From positions 2,170,001 through 2,234,000 of the forward strand of contig JAUCEF010000004.1 in the NCBI GenBank assembly GCA_033558025.1: a stretch of DNA of 64,000 nucleotides, given 5' to 3'. The notes below the pieces were generated by a model, which saw only the letters and a list, made by a program, of their open reading frames with translations, did no database searches and was not told where the DNA came from. Source of the stretch: Phytophthora sp. 'mugwort'. Its lineage: Eukaryota; Oomycota; Peronosporomycetes; Peronosporales; Peronosporaceae. This document shows positions 42,809 through 52,769 of the stretch, in pieces. The translations under genes and the position numbers were made by a program. Each line of letters starts with the position of its first letter. Positions within the stretch are counted from its first letter, which is position 1.

Positions 42809-44068
42809 ATGTCGCTGCAGCTCGTGGACGATGAGCAGGTACTGGAAGCGGCGCTGTCGCTCTTGGATCAACTCGAGGACGAAGAGGTAGACGCTCTGCC
42901 GCAAGCACCGAGCAAGAAGAAGCGGAGGACGCGCGGCTACAATCCGAACCGAGCGCGGGAGTCTCAGCAGCAAGAGCTGCTTGCTCTGCGCGAGCAGGTT
43001 CCGCAACTGGAAGATCATCTGCAGTCGCTGAAAGGAGAGAGGTCAGCGGTGAGGAAGGGAACAAACATAACAGAAATGTGGAAGAAGTTGGCCATGCACG
43101 AACGCAAGTCAAGGGTGAACGCAGAGCAAGAGAACCGACGATTACGCGAGTTGGTTCGCGAAAACGCCGAGGTTTCCACCTGTAACGTGCAGCAATTGCT
43201 GCAAACCAGACAGGAGCCTATCGAGATCTTGGCCGACCAGAGACCAGAGCCTTGGCCTTGGCTGTACCGACGAAGGTATGCCATACCGGTAGATCCTCGC
43301 GATGGCTCCATCTTCCGGGAGATGGCGGCGAGTATTGACGTTGTGCATCGCCAAGTACTTCAAGTTTACAACAGCGGCTCCAATCCTGACAGGGATTTCG
43401 GTGCAGCTCAGTTCTTCACGTCTGGGAAAGCTCATTGCCGCGCTTTCGCCGATAAAATTCTACCGTATGACGTCAGTTCAGCTGGCGACGCGGCTTGGCA
43501 GTTCTTCGCGCATTCCTTCCGGCACTCAACAACGAGATTCTACCATACGGATCCACGCACGGTGCGACTTCTTCCTTGGTTGAGTGTTTGTTACATGCTT
43601 ATTGACACCTCTTTTCATCCGTAGTCTTCAGGTCTCGTGAGTGATGATACAGTTGCTGAAATCTTCGGGGAAGAGCATCGTTTCGGCCAAGTGTTGCTGG
43701 ATCTTAAGGTCAAGCAGATTGTTCGACGTTACGTAGCTGCCGATCGCGTCGTTATTGTATGGCGAGCATCCCTACGTCCGAGTAAATTCAAGACGGAAAC
43801 TCTGAGTGACATCGTATACGACGAGAAAGGAGCGCTTGTGATCGAGACCTTCGCATCAAGAACCCAGAGCAGCGTCAACGAGACAGCATCCGTTGTTCAC
43901 ACGTGGCAAACCGTCACTCCCGGCATTTCCGAGGACGCACTGGGCGTACAAAGCGACCTGGTGCAGGAGCTCACTGGGTTTGTGCTCAACAGTTGCAGAC
44001 CTGGGCGAGCTGTTCAAAGCATGGAGACAAATCTGCGGGCGCAGGCCATGCAGTCAGTGCCAGGATAG
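42809..44068 (+). CDS. M96 mating-specific-like family protein with basic/leucine-zipper-like N-terminus
   Basis: Two exons, 42809-43561 and 43625-44068 (63-bp intron, phase 0), 398 residues. The N-terminus has a basic KKKRRTRGYNPNRARE stretch followed by a leucine-heptad-like helix (LLALREQVPQLEDHLQSL), like a bZIP. A PWPWLYRRR block, the FYHTDPRT stretch before the intron and the VVIVWRASLRPSKF, HTWQTVTPG regions after it fit the large oomycete family named for the P. infestans M96 mating-induced protein. The role is unknown; a transcriptional or START-like lipid function has been suggested for relatives. The 5' open frame extends upstream to 42620 but lacks support. Confidence 0.65.
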
Positions 44069-44403
44069 CTGTATATTGCAGTCTCCACAATGTGAACTGG
44101 TCGGTAAAGTTAATCTGAGTCAAAAGCTACAACGACTTTTTTCCACTTGTCCTGACTCCGCATCCGAGTCAAGCACTGGCAGCTAACTACTTACAGGCTT
44201 ATTATCCCAAAACACGTCAGCGTCTTCTAATTGACAAAGTTAAGTGTGTGCTAGACTAACACACTCTTAACTGTTATTTCAGTACTTCAACCAGGAGCGT
44301 CTTTTTTATGCTGGTTAAATCCTGTTATTGACGACAAGCTCAGTTTGTCATCCGCTATCAAGTGTTGACACATACGGTACCCCCCCTTCCTCCGTTCACG
44401 GCC
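44069..44403. other. Intergenic spacer with LarA-like gene promoter
   Basis: A 335-bp spacer between two plus-strand genes. TGTGTGCTAGACTAACACAC near 44244 forms a short inverted repeat, perhaps a terminator-like hairpin for the upstream transcript. Nothing else recognised. Confidence 0.35.
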
Positions 44404-46272
44404 ATGACGCTGCTCTTCGCCGAGGGCTCCAAGACCACCGAGCTATCGGATGCGCGACTGCGCGAGATCGTGCATGAGACGCTGCAGAAGCTAGAGACGC
44501 AGCGCGGCGCCACGTTCGAGAAGGCCGTGATCGTGCCCCCTGACTTCACACGTTTCCACTCGTACGTTTCAACCACTGCGACTGATGTGGAGGAGATGGA
44601 GGTACTTTACAGTGTATTTGACTTGGTTTTTGCCGTTGTGCTATGGATAATGCAGGAAATCGGGTGTGCTGTCGCAGTATGCCTACGAATATCTGCAGCA
44701 CAGAGTGACGGACGTGTTGCCGGCGCTGGGCACGCACGACGCCATGACGGACGACGAAATCAGCAAGGTAGACACGCTAACAAGCTCGGGTGCAAGATCT
44801 AGGGTTGATTCTCTCGACGGGCGGCTGATTATTTGATGTTTGCGGTGCTTTTTGCAGATGTTTGGCGAGATCCCGAAAGATCTCTTCCGTGTACATGACT
44901 GGAGGTACGTCGGTTACTGTTGGGAATGCTGGAAGTGTGTGGGAAGACCGACGTCCCATACTTGTTACAGAAACGACGTGGTGACGATTGGCCAGGTGCC
45001 TGCGGAGCTCATCCAGAAGGCCAGCGACGGCAAAGTCAATGAGCCTTGGCCGGCACAGATTAACAAGCTGGTAAGCTTAATTTTTGTTAAGATTTCTGGA
45101 GGGTCTTTGGCTCAGTTCTGACGTTCTGGCAGTTGTGGGAAGGTGGCCATGATCTCGTGCTTTCCATCGGCCAGGTCGTCCCGCACGAGGTCATGGGCAT
45201 GGCCAATTTCAACAAGAACATCTTCGTTGGCACTGGAGGTAGCGAGGGTATTAACTTTTCGCACTTTATCGGCGCTGTGTACGGCATGGAGCGTATGATG
45301 GGGCGTGCCGACAACCCACTGCGTCGTATCCTCAACTATGCCTCCACCAATTTCCTGCAGAAGTTGCCGCTTATTTATATCCAGACGGTGATTGGACGCG
45401 GGTGCGTTTTCCATTTGCCAACCTGCTTCACCTAGAACGGTCAAGTCTTACTCGATAGTGTGTTTTTGAGCTGTAGAGAGAACGGTGACCTCGTAACCCG
45501 CGGCGTTTTCATCGGAGACGACGAAGAATGCTTCATGAAGGCTGCTGAACTGTCGCTGGAAGTGAATTTTGAGTTGCTGGAAGCGCCACTTGACAAAGTG
45601 GTGGTGTATCTGGACCCGGAAGAGTTCAAATCCACGTGGCTTGGAAACAAGTCCATCTACCGCACGCGTATGGCTATTGCGGACGACGGTGAACTCATCG
45701 TGCTCGCTCCTGGTGTGGCTCGTTTCGGCGAGGATAAGCGCATTGACGAGCTCATTCGGAAATATGGTTATCGCACGACGCCAGTACGACCTTCTCGCAG
45801 CCTTTTCAGCGAGTAAGTTCTCACATGTTGCTGATTTGTTACTGTATAGGAAGTGTTAGCCCACTTGAAGGCCAACCGCGATCTGATGAAGAACCTAAGT
45901 GCGGCAGCACACTTGATTCACGGCTCGTCTGAGGGTCGTTTCCGCATCACGTACTGTCCAGGACATCTTACAAAGGAAGAGATTGAAGGTGTGGGTTTTG
46001 GCTACGGTGACCTGACAGAAATGAGTGCGAAGTACTCGGTGGAAAAGCTTCAGGATGGCTGGAACGTGGACGCACATGGCGAGCGATTCTTCTACATCTC
46101 TAACCCTGCTCTGGGTCTGTGGGCGTACCGTGGACGATTCGAGGGTTCATCAATAGCAAGCACCACCTCAACCTCTGAAGGTTCTACAGCGACCAACCTC
46201 GCGGCTTCTGCGGATACATCCAAAGCTTGTCTTGATGCCGGCGTGGGCGGTGGTCCCTTCAAGCATAAATAA
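44404..46272 (+). CDS. LarA/DUF2088-type nickel-pincer racemase homologue
   Basis: Seven exons: 44404-44561, 44656-44767, 44858-44904, 44971-45070, 45133-45401, 45477-45783 and 45850-46272 (1416 nt, 471 residues). The order of conserved blocks matches LarA: VIVPPDFTRFHS, ALGTHDAMTDDEI (His motif), DLFRVHDWR, HEVMGMANFNKNIFVGTGGSEGI and LVTRGVFIGDDEECF. LarA racemises lactate with a covalently bound pyridinium-Ni pincer cofactor attached to a Lys in a GGxKxI motif; here the matching position (Glu177 in GGSEGI) is not lysine. The protein may use the cofactor differently or lack it. The C-terminus carries a Ser/Thr-rich extra tail (SSIASTTSTSEGSTATN). Confidence 0.7.
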
Positions 46273-46597
46273 TGGGACTCCTAACGCGTGTTCTGTTGAC
46301 TGCTGTTCGAGGTCTTGTCATCATTAACCTGAGTGACGGATAACGAAGCAAATAAATCTTAATGCAATAGCCTTCGAGCTTGTCTGCCGCAAGGCTAGGA
46401 GGGGGGGGGGGCAATTTGATGATGACTGCATTGTGATTTCCTTCCTCTCCCCTCTTGTGTTTGGTTTCTTATTGCGTAGTTGCTGACAGGCTAGGCGTGC
46501 AATCGTGCCGGGAGGTTCTGGTCCTTGGCTTGGCCATTTCACTCGGGACTTCTTTGATCTAAAGACCGCGAGAGCATTTCCCTCCACCGAGACTCGT
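46273..46597. other. Convergent 3' intergenic region
   Basis: Convergent 3' ends; a poly-G run at about 46401-46410. No gene supported. Confidence 0.4.
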
Positions 46598-47029
46598 CTA
46601 GTTCTCCTCCTTAGTCTGGTTGTAACCCTTGTACTGTCGCCAGCACTCCTCCAGCGCAGCCTGCTCCTTCCGCGTCTCGTCGATTCGGTGCCAGTTCTTC
46701 TTGAGCGCCTTCTTGTACGCCGAGTACGTCTCGCCGCAGTGGGTCTCGACCTCGCGTAGACTAAACAAAACAACAGAAGAGGTTATTCGAAAGCTCACGC
46801 CCCTAAATAATCTTAAAGGTTGTATGCTCCAGCTAACGTACGTCTTGAGCACGGCGGCTGTGACCTTCTCGCCCTGCACGAGGCAGGCGCGCGGGTTGGC
46901 GTCGCGTTGCTTGCAGCGCATGAACTCCAGGTTGGCGTCCGCGCACTCGTGCGCCAGGATCCGCGCGGCGCACGTGAGGCTCGTGTTGTCCGTGTCCGGC
47001 AGCTTGACGGTCTTGCGCTCCTCGGCCAT
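46598..47029 (-). CDS. NDUFA8: Complex I accessory subunit NDUFA8
   Basis: Two exons, 47029-46842 and 46760-46598 (81-bp intron, phase 2), 116 residues. It carries the double CHCH pattern of this intermembrane-space subunit: CAARILAHEC and MRCKQRDANPRAC in the first half, and HCGETYSAY with EECWRQYKG in the second. Cys pairs oxidised by the Mia40 route hold the helices. It is shorter than the human protein (172). Upstream divergent neighbour is none; LSM1 lies 246 bp away on the same strand. Confidence 0.8.
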   Translation of the reverse strand: MAEERKTVKLPDTDNTSLTCAARILAHECADANLEFMRCKQRDANPRACLVQGEKVTAAVLKTYVSWSIQPLRLFRGVSFRITSSVVLFSLREVETHCGETYSAYKKALKKNWHRIDETRKEQAALEECWRQYKGYNQTKEEN

Positions 47030-47274
47030 GACTGCTGCTGTGATGAAGTAACTCGAGCTTAGCGCTGCCTTCCCTCCCGGAGTCTCACCAACGGAAACGA
47101 TAACTTGAACGAGCGGCTATGCTGAGATATGTGGGGTACATAAGTTGATGTGTCGTACATTATAGTGAGACTGTAGCTATGTTGGGCTAAGGGAAATGTA
47201 CTCATGTGCCAGGCCTCTATGAATGCTACACTACAGTAGTACAAGAGCGACGAAGGCTACCGATATCCGTGCGA

Positions 47275-48145
47275 TCAGTGTTGCTGCTCGAAGTCCCACT
47301 GCTGACGCACACTGGTGTTGCCTTCCTCGTTCAGTCGCTCCTCGGCCTCCAGCACCTCTTCTAGCTCCACGCGCTTCAAATGCGGCTGGTCGCGCTCCTT
47401 GTCGCTATCCTGGAGCGTCGGATGTAAATAATAAGGCATCGAGTCAGTGGGTCAACGTCCAAAGGTAAATGGGTCCGACAGCTCACAAAATACCAAATCC
47501 GTACCAACTCGCCGAGGAGAACGATATTGTCACCACTGTGAGCACAGCAAGAAAACACACAGGAAACCCACCCAGAAACGTACGTAAGCATCAATCACCC
47601 CGGACTTTCACCCCGAATCTCGTAATGACGCAGCATAGCAATGTCCCTGAGCGTGCCGCCGCGTACCGAATGATGTTGAGACCCAGCTCGATGTCGCAGA
47701 ACAGTCCTCCAGCCACATGACGCTCAAATGTATCTTCCAGAATGATATTAGCTGCAGCATCAAGAATTTACGTGCCCGATGCCAATAGCAGTAGCAACAC
47801 ACACGCGCACAAAATCCTTTGAGCCAACTGTCCTAGCTCGACAACGTGAAGCTGTTTCCTGCCCAAAATCCGACGCAAACAAGACAGGGAGACACGTACA
47901 GTATTGATCGAAGCTCCGCAGATATCCAACGAGGTGGCGGCCGTCGCGCAAAACCATCAGCACTTGCTCTGCTCGAACATCCACGCAAAATCACGTCACC
48001 GCGTCAGTTAGCCGCGCATATTGAGGCTAAATCGGCGCCATATTCCGCATAAAATAGACTAGCAGGACCACGAGATAAGAACTTCCAAGTACGCACTGTC
48101 TAGCTGCTGGATGAGGCTGCTGTTGCCCGGGAAAATGCCGCTCAT
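47275..48145 (-). CDS. LSM1: U6-like snRNA-associated protein LSM1 (mRNA decay)
   Basis: Five exons: 48145-48097, 47968-47900, 47751-47667, 47535-47505 and 47409-47275 (369 nt, 122 residues). One exon is only 31 nt, so automated annotation could easily miss this gene. QVLMVLRDGRHLVGYLRSFDQ is the Sm1 motif, NIILEDTFERHVA follows, and RGDNIVLLGEL is the Sm2 motif. The C-terminal helix (KRVELEEVLEAEERLNEE) is typical of LSM1, which in the cytoplasmic LSM1-7 ring binds the 3' end of oligoadenylated mRNA and activates decapping. Confidence 0.9.
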
Positions 48146-48329
48146 GGTGCGCTAGTTCGCTCGTGCGCTGTGCAGTTCCAATTCAGAATTGAATCGATAT
48201 CCTTAAGAGCATGTGATTGGTTGTAATTATTCAATTGTCATGATTTCAGCCAGTTACGTACGACCCCGGATTTGCGGTGATCCTTCCTCGCAGATAACTG
48301 CACAGCGCCAAGACCTTCCTGCATCGATC
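48146..48329. promoter_or_regulatory. Divergent promoter between LSM1 and NDUFA5
   Basis: 184 bp between the two ATGs. It contains a TGTAATTATTCAATTGTCATG segment (48220-48241) with ATTG/CAAT boxes and AT-rich sequence suited to a shared start region. Confidence 0.45.
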
Positions 48330-48927
48330 ATGTTTGCGTCGCGAATGCTGCGAATGGCGGTGACCAAGACTTCGACGGGTATCGTGGGTCTTAAGGTGAA
48401 TCCGAACGCCCGTCAGGATCTCATCAAGATCTACCGCCGGACGCTCGAGGAGGTTAAGGTGCGACGAGGACATTAAGAAAATCGTGAAGAGCTACTGGAG
48501 ACTGAGGCTGACTCTGTCGCTGTTTTTGCTGCAGGTGCTGCCAGCTGAGGCCAAAAACTACCGCAATGCTGTGGAGCAGATCACCAACTTCCGTCTGAAC
48601 GTGGTGGAGACGAACGAGGATGTGAGAGACGAGATTTTAAGTGTATTCTGGTGGTACAGGTGAGGCAGAAGGTGATGATAGATTGTGTACTTGTTGGTGA
48701 TGTACTGTAGGAGGACGTCATTGAGCGCAAGATTAACTGCGGACAGCTAGAGGAGCTGATCGATCAGGCCGAAGACGAGCTGAGCGTCATCCCTGTGTAC
48801 CTGGGTACGTTGCGTCGCCTCTGCTGTGGTCTTAGGAACAGATAGCATTGACGGGATGTATGTGTGTGTTGCTACTGTTGTTGCAGAGCACAAGCTGTGG
48901 GAGAGCCCCATCGAGTCCGCTAAATAA
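48330..48927 (+). CDS. NDUFA5: Complex I accessory subunit NDUFA5 (13 kDa, B13)
   Basis: Four exons: 48330-48458, 48535-48621, 48711-48804 and 48887-48927 (351 nt, 116 residues). TGIVGLKVNPNARQDLIKIY, YRNAVEQITNFRLNVVE, ERKINCGQLEELIDQAEDEL and the KLWES end are the family's conserved blocks in order. The N-terminal MFASRMLRMA looks like a short mitochondrial targeting segment. It sits in the matrix arm of NADH dehydrogenase. All introns are GT-AG. Confidence 0.93.
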
Positions 48928-49113
48928 ACATGGCAGCATCCTTCAATTAGTTTGAGGCATGTGCATGTAACAGGGCGAGAGCAACCAATTAAATACACTA
49001 CACAGCCACCTCAGCCGCCTCAGTCCCAAGGCAGAAGCAGTGAACGAGGACATAACAATGTGATGCAAAAAGGTCTATGTATTTGTCTACCGGTGCACAG
49101 AGTTTTGTCCAGA

Positions 49114-50628
49114 TTAGTTGCGGATCTTGCGACTGCGAGACAGGTTCGACTTAATACCTGTGGTTTCGCCTCCGTACTTGCCGGCCTCGCCCACGCGCAC
49201 GTCACGAACCTGGCCCTTCCTTCTGATGACAGCCTTGCGGTACTGCAAGCGCTTCTTGACGCGCGGATTGCGGTTCAGCTTGCTTTTGTGCGCCTTCAGA
49301 CCCTTGTTCTTCATGATCTGGTACGAAGCGCCACGCTTGGCGCCCTCCGCGTCGCTGTCCTCGCCGGTCGACGCCAGCGCCGCAGGAGTTTCGTGCGTGT
49401 AGAACTCCTTCTTTGCCTTCTTGAGCTCCGCCTGCTCGCGTGCAGTCTGCTCGTAGAACTTCTCTGCCTCGGCCAGCTCCTCGGGTGACACCTTCGCTGA
49501 CTTCTTCTGCTTCTTGGCCGATATCATCTCGCACTCGTTACGACGCTTGCGCTCTGACTTGGCAAAGAACTTGTCGAGACCATCGTTGGCCTTTGGTTCC
49601 CGCTCAGCCGGCAGTTCCTTCGTGAGAAGCTCCTGTAACTGGTCGTTCAATACCTCATCTATAGACTGGAGTTTGGTCAATTGTTTTTTAAGTAGCAGCA
49701 AGTGCATCAGCACGGGATGGTCCGATACGCTCTTGCCTTCCGCACGCAACAACAAGTAGAACGAGATGTTTGCCGAGTAATTGAGTAGCAAGTTCTGGCG
49801 GGTCATCAAATAGCGCAGACCCATCTGTAGTTGGCGTGATTTCCGACGCACTGGTCGCAATTTAAGCACAGCAGGTGTCACGACCTCCTCCAGCTCCTTC
49901 GTGGTCGATTCCAGTTCTGACATGAGACCCAGCAGCTCCGGCGCCGACTGGTTCACAACCTGCAGCTTGTCCTTCTTGGACATCTTGGAGAAGTCCTTAT
50001 GCACCTGTTCCACAGTATCCGCACCGCCCGCGCCATTGTCTGCGAGCATAGCAATATCAGCGAGCTGCTCTCCAACCAGTTCCTCGTCATCCACCGGCGC
50101 TGCCTCGTTCTCCTCCTCTTCTTCTTCCTCCTCTCCGTCAGCTTCAGGCTCATCAATGCCAAAGTCCTCGTCGTCCATCATCTCTGCCTGCTTGCGTTGC
50201 AGTTCGAGAGCAGCTTCTTCTTCGTCCTTGGCGATTTCCTCGTCCGATTCGAGCTCGTACTCGGCCGTATCTGCCGAGTAAAAGGTCTTGCGGTTCTTGC
50301 CCCATTTGCCCTCCATCTGCATCGCCTTTTTGCGCTCAACGTCGGCATAATATATGTCGTTATCGTCGTCGTCCATGTCGGCATCTTCCTCCTCCGCCTC
50401 GTCATCATCTTCTTCATCGTCTCCGAGCTCCAGCACCTCCTCACCCGCCAGCTCGTCATCCTCTGACTCAACCTGCTCGCTGTCGTTCTCATTCTCAGAC
50501 GGGTCGTCGTAGAACGTCAGCTCCGCGTCCTTCTGCGCTTGCTGCGCATCCTTCAGCTGCTTATTGCGCAGACGCACCTCCGCGCCGCCGTCGCCCGTGC
50601 GGGCCGAGTGCCTCGCCTTGCGTCCCAT
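49114..50628 (-). CDS. UTP3: U3 snoRNP-associated UTP3/SAS10 family protein
   Basis: One exon, 504 residues. Acidic runs (DDEEDDDEAEEEDADMDDDD and a later EEEEEEEE tract) precede a Sas10/Utp3 core with VVTPAVLKLRP, YLLLRAEGKSVSDHPVLMHL and the C-terminal Sas10 domain (RGASYQIMKNKGLKAHKSK, NPRVKKRLQYRKAVIRRKG, VGEAGKYGGETTGIKSNL). This is the SSU processome component needed for 18S rRNA maturation. The size is close to human UTP3 (479). It converges on NDUFA5 and shares a 152-bp divergent promoter with the CBP3-like gene. Confidence 0.95.
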   Translation of the reverse strand: MGRKARHSARTGDGGAEVRLRNKQLKDAQQAQKDAELTFYDDPSENENDSEQVESEDDELAGEEVLELGDDEEDDDEAEEEDADMDDDDNDIYYADVERKKAMQMEGKWGKNRKTFYSADTAEYELESDEEIAKDEEEAALELQRKQAEMMDDEDFGIDEPEADGEEEEEEEENEAAPVDDEELVGEQLADIAMLADNGAGGADTVEQVHKDFSKMSKKDKLQVVNQSAPELLGLMSELESTTKELEEVVTPAVLKLRPVRRKSRQLQMGLRYLMTRQNLLLNYSANISFYLLLRAEGKSVSDHPVLMHLLLLKKQLTKLQSIDEVLNDQLQELLTKELPAEREPKANDGLDKFFAKSERKRRNECEMISAKKQKKSAKVSPEELAEAEKFYEQTAREQAELKKAKKEFYTHETPAALASTGEDSDAEGAKRGASYQIMKNKGLKAHKSKLNRNPRVKKRLQYRKAVIRRKGQVRDVRVGEAGKYGGETTGIKSNLSRSRKIRN

Positions 50629-50780
50629 TGCTCGTCACTACGGTAACTGCACCAGTGGCCGGAAGCACTTGACTGGCTGGCGCAATTTGCTATTACTTTT
50701 GTGTGCGCCACATCATTAAGTACGTGTGCGAACTTAATACTTGTGGCTGATGCGATTGAGCACTACATTCCGGTTTAAAC
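50629..50780. promoter_or_regulatory. Divergent promoter between UTP3 and CBP3/UQCC1
   Basis: Only 152 bp lie between the two ATGs. GAGCACTACATTCCGG, just before the plus-strand ATG, is a possible initiator. GCAAATTGCGCC on the minus strand could serve UTP3. Evidence is positional. Confidence 0.4.
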
Positions 50781-51830
50781 ATGCGGGCTGCAGCGACGCG
50801 ATCGGCGGTGAGAGTGGCGACTTCCTGCGGCCAGCGCGGCAGTGCCGCCCTAGTGACCAAGGGCCTGGGCGTCTCCTCTGTCCATTCGCAGCGCGTCGCG
50901 ACGCATATACAGGTGCTGGCGGCCAAGACCTTCGCGTCCGCCGCCAGCGCACCACAGCCTCAGATCTTGCGCGCAGATACGCGCAAGTTCGCCTGGGCCG
51001 AAACGGACATCGCACCGCCGTCTCCGGGCCGCGGCATCATTGGCCGCTCCGCTAACGTGGACGTGACCAAGAGCCAGAACCCCATCCAGCGCTGGCACTG
51101 GTTGTGGAAGTTGCTGGGCTTCCTGAACGAGGATGACCGCCTATTCCGCCACTCGACCGCCGTGTTCCAGAGCTGCATGAACTACACAGCCAGACCAGAG
51201 TACTACCGCGCGCTAGGACTACCGCGCTCGTTTCGTGCTCAGCAAGCGCTTCTCATGGCGCACGTGTGGCTGGTGCACCGCCGCTTGGCGCTGGAAGGCG
51301 AGCAGGGCAAGATCATGCAGGAGCTCATGTTCGACCGCCTCTGGGAGGAAACTGTCGTGCGGATCCGCTACCAGGACATCTCGGAGCTCACAGTGAACAA
51401 GCACCTGGCTCAAGTGCAGCAGATATGCTTTAACGCCTGCATTGCCTATGATCAGGGCTTGAAGAACGGGCCCAACGTCCTCCAGACGGCCGTGGCCCAG
51501 CATTTGCTCGAGAACGAGACGCCCGAGGGTCTGCGTATTGCAAGTATCATGGCCGAGTACATGAAGCGCGAGCTCAAGAACCTCGAGAAGGTCGATGCCA
51601 CGTACATCATGGAGGGCACCATTCCGTGGAGCCCGCTGCCAGAGACCCACGTGAAGAGCATCCCTAAAGACGACGACGACGACGTGGTGCTCATCGGACA
51701 GCGCTTCGGCAACTGGCGCTCAGCGCTAGACAACCGCGGCAAGCTTTACTACTGGAACATGACGACACGATACTCGGTCTGGGACCGACCGACGGGCAAC
51801 CAGCTCTACGAAGGTGACAAGCAGAAGTAA
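50781..51830 (+). CDS. Ubiquinol-cytochrome c reductase assembly chaperone (CBP3/UQCC1) with C-terminal WW motif
   Basis: Intronless, 349 residues. The start (MRAAATRSAVRVATSCGQRG) is Arg/Ala/Ser-rich like a mitochondrial presequence. LMAHVWLVHRRLALEG, IMQELMFDRLWEETVVRIRY and FNACIAYDQGLKNG match the ubiquinol-cytochrome c chaperone domain that stabilises newly made cytochrome b. After an acidic DDDDD patch, FGNWRSALDNRGKLYYWNMTTRYSVWDRP has the two Trp, central Tyr-Tyr and final Pro of a WW domain, which normally binds proline-rich ligands and is not usual in this family. Confidence 0.85.
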   Translation: MRAAATRSAVRVATSCGQRGSAALVTKGLGVSSVHSQRVATHIQVLAAKTFASAASAPQPQILRADTRKFAWAETDIAPPSPGRGIIGRSANVDVTKSQNPIQRWHWLWKLLGFLNEDDRLFRHSTAVFQSCMNYTARPEYYRALGLPRSFRAQQALLMAHVWLVHRRLALEGEQGKIMQELMFDRLWEETVVRIRYQDISELTVNKHLAQVQQICFNACIAYDQGLKNGPNVLQTAVAQHLLENETPEGLRIASIMAEYMKRELKNLEKVDATYIMEGTIPWSPLPETHVKSIPKDDDDDVVLIGQRFGNWRSALDNRGKLYYWNMTTRYSVWDRPTGNQLYEGDKQK

Positions 51831-52102
51831 ACTTACCTGTCTACCCGATCTGTTGGTCTGCTAGCCCATTTGCGACAGGTGCAAATTGATCCATCGGCAT
51901 GGCAACTTTATATAACGGAGCGCACAGCAGCAACATCAACCGTTCAAGAGGTTTCTAGCTGTTCTGCTGCGTTGCATTATAGCTTCCTTCGCAGCAATCA
52001 ATACACGAAACACAAATATCTGCTTCCAGTCCTAAAGTTTTTGAGTGTTTGTCACAGTTTCGCGTTAGTCTCGTGGTTGTCAAAGTTCGGTCGGTCGTAA
52101 CT
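51831..52102. other. Convergent 3' intergenic region
   Basis: AT-rich spacer between convergent 3' ends; nothing recognised. Confidence 0.35.
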
Positions 52103-52496
52103 CTAGTTGGCGGCTGCTGCAGTCTTGTTGGTCTTGGTTTCCTCCTTGGTTTTCTCCTCCGCTGCCACGCGGTCGCGGTGCTCCTGCATTTTCTGCCTCA
52201 CGTAGGCGTCCGACGCCTTAGCGTGCTTAAAATTCTCCGAGCGGATACGGACCTTTTCGCCCTTAAAGCACCAGTCTAGTGCCGTCTTCACGTCGCCGCA
52301 TGCACCAAAGAACTTGGCGTACGGGTTGTTCTCGTGACACTCGAGCAGCGCCTTGATCTCCTGCTCAATCAATTGACGAATCAGTGGCCAATCTTCACAT
52401 TATGAGGCAGTCATATCTACTGGTCGCAATAACCACTTCATCCACTGGACATACAGCTTGGCAGTCAGGGTGCGGGCGGTCGAGCGGCGTGTGCAT
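52103..52496 (-). CDS. CMC2: Cytochrome c oxidase biogenesis protein CMC2
   Basis: Two exons, 52496-52455 and 52360-52103 (94-bp intron, GTATGT...GAGCAG), 99 residues. MHTPLDRPHPDCQ is the family's start. The second exon has LLECHENNPYAKFFGACGD and ALDWCFKGEK, so with the first-exon Cys the protein shows CX9C-type cysteines for intermembrane-space import and disulfide bonding. The second splice acceptor could instead lie a little upstream. The tail is Lys/Glu-rich (AEEKTKEETKTNK) and longer than in human CMC2 (79 residues). Confidence 0.85.
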
Positions 52497-52769
52497 GTTA
52501 CTGCTGTTGTTGCTGTTGCTTCCTTCAGCTTGAGGTCGAGATTGAATCTGGCGATGGTGGGTCACTGACCCGCACTGACCCATCATTAAGCATAAGTGCT
52601 CCTCCGCACGATCGAGTCGGGCGCAGGAGCTTGAGCATTTTTCCATTTGGGTAAAATACTTTTTGAAAAGAATCGTAGTATTTTCTTCAAACTTACGATT
52701 TCATAGAAATATTATTTCAGGCGCACAGCAATACTAGGATGACATAATACTATTATACGCAGCAGTATA
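52497..52769. other. Boundary between gene island and transposon arm
   Basis: Upstream region of CMC2 and AT-rich boundary with the Tc1 element. GGGTCACTGACCCGCACTGACCC near 52558-52580 contains a short inverted repeat (GGGTCA...TGACCC), a possible regulatory hairpin. Confidence 0.35.

Noticed and set aside
49901..50466. Plus-strand Ser-rich frames opposite UTP3
   Set aside because: Serine runs are the reverse reading of acidic codon tracts in UTP3.
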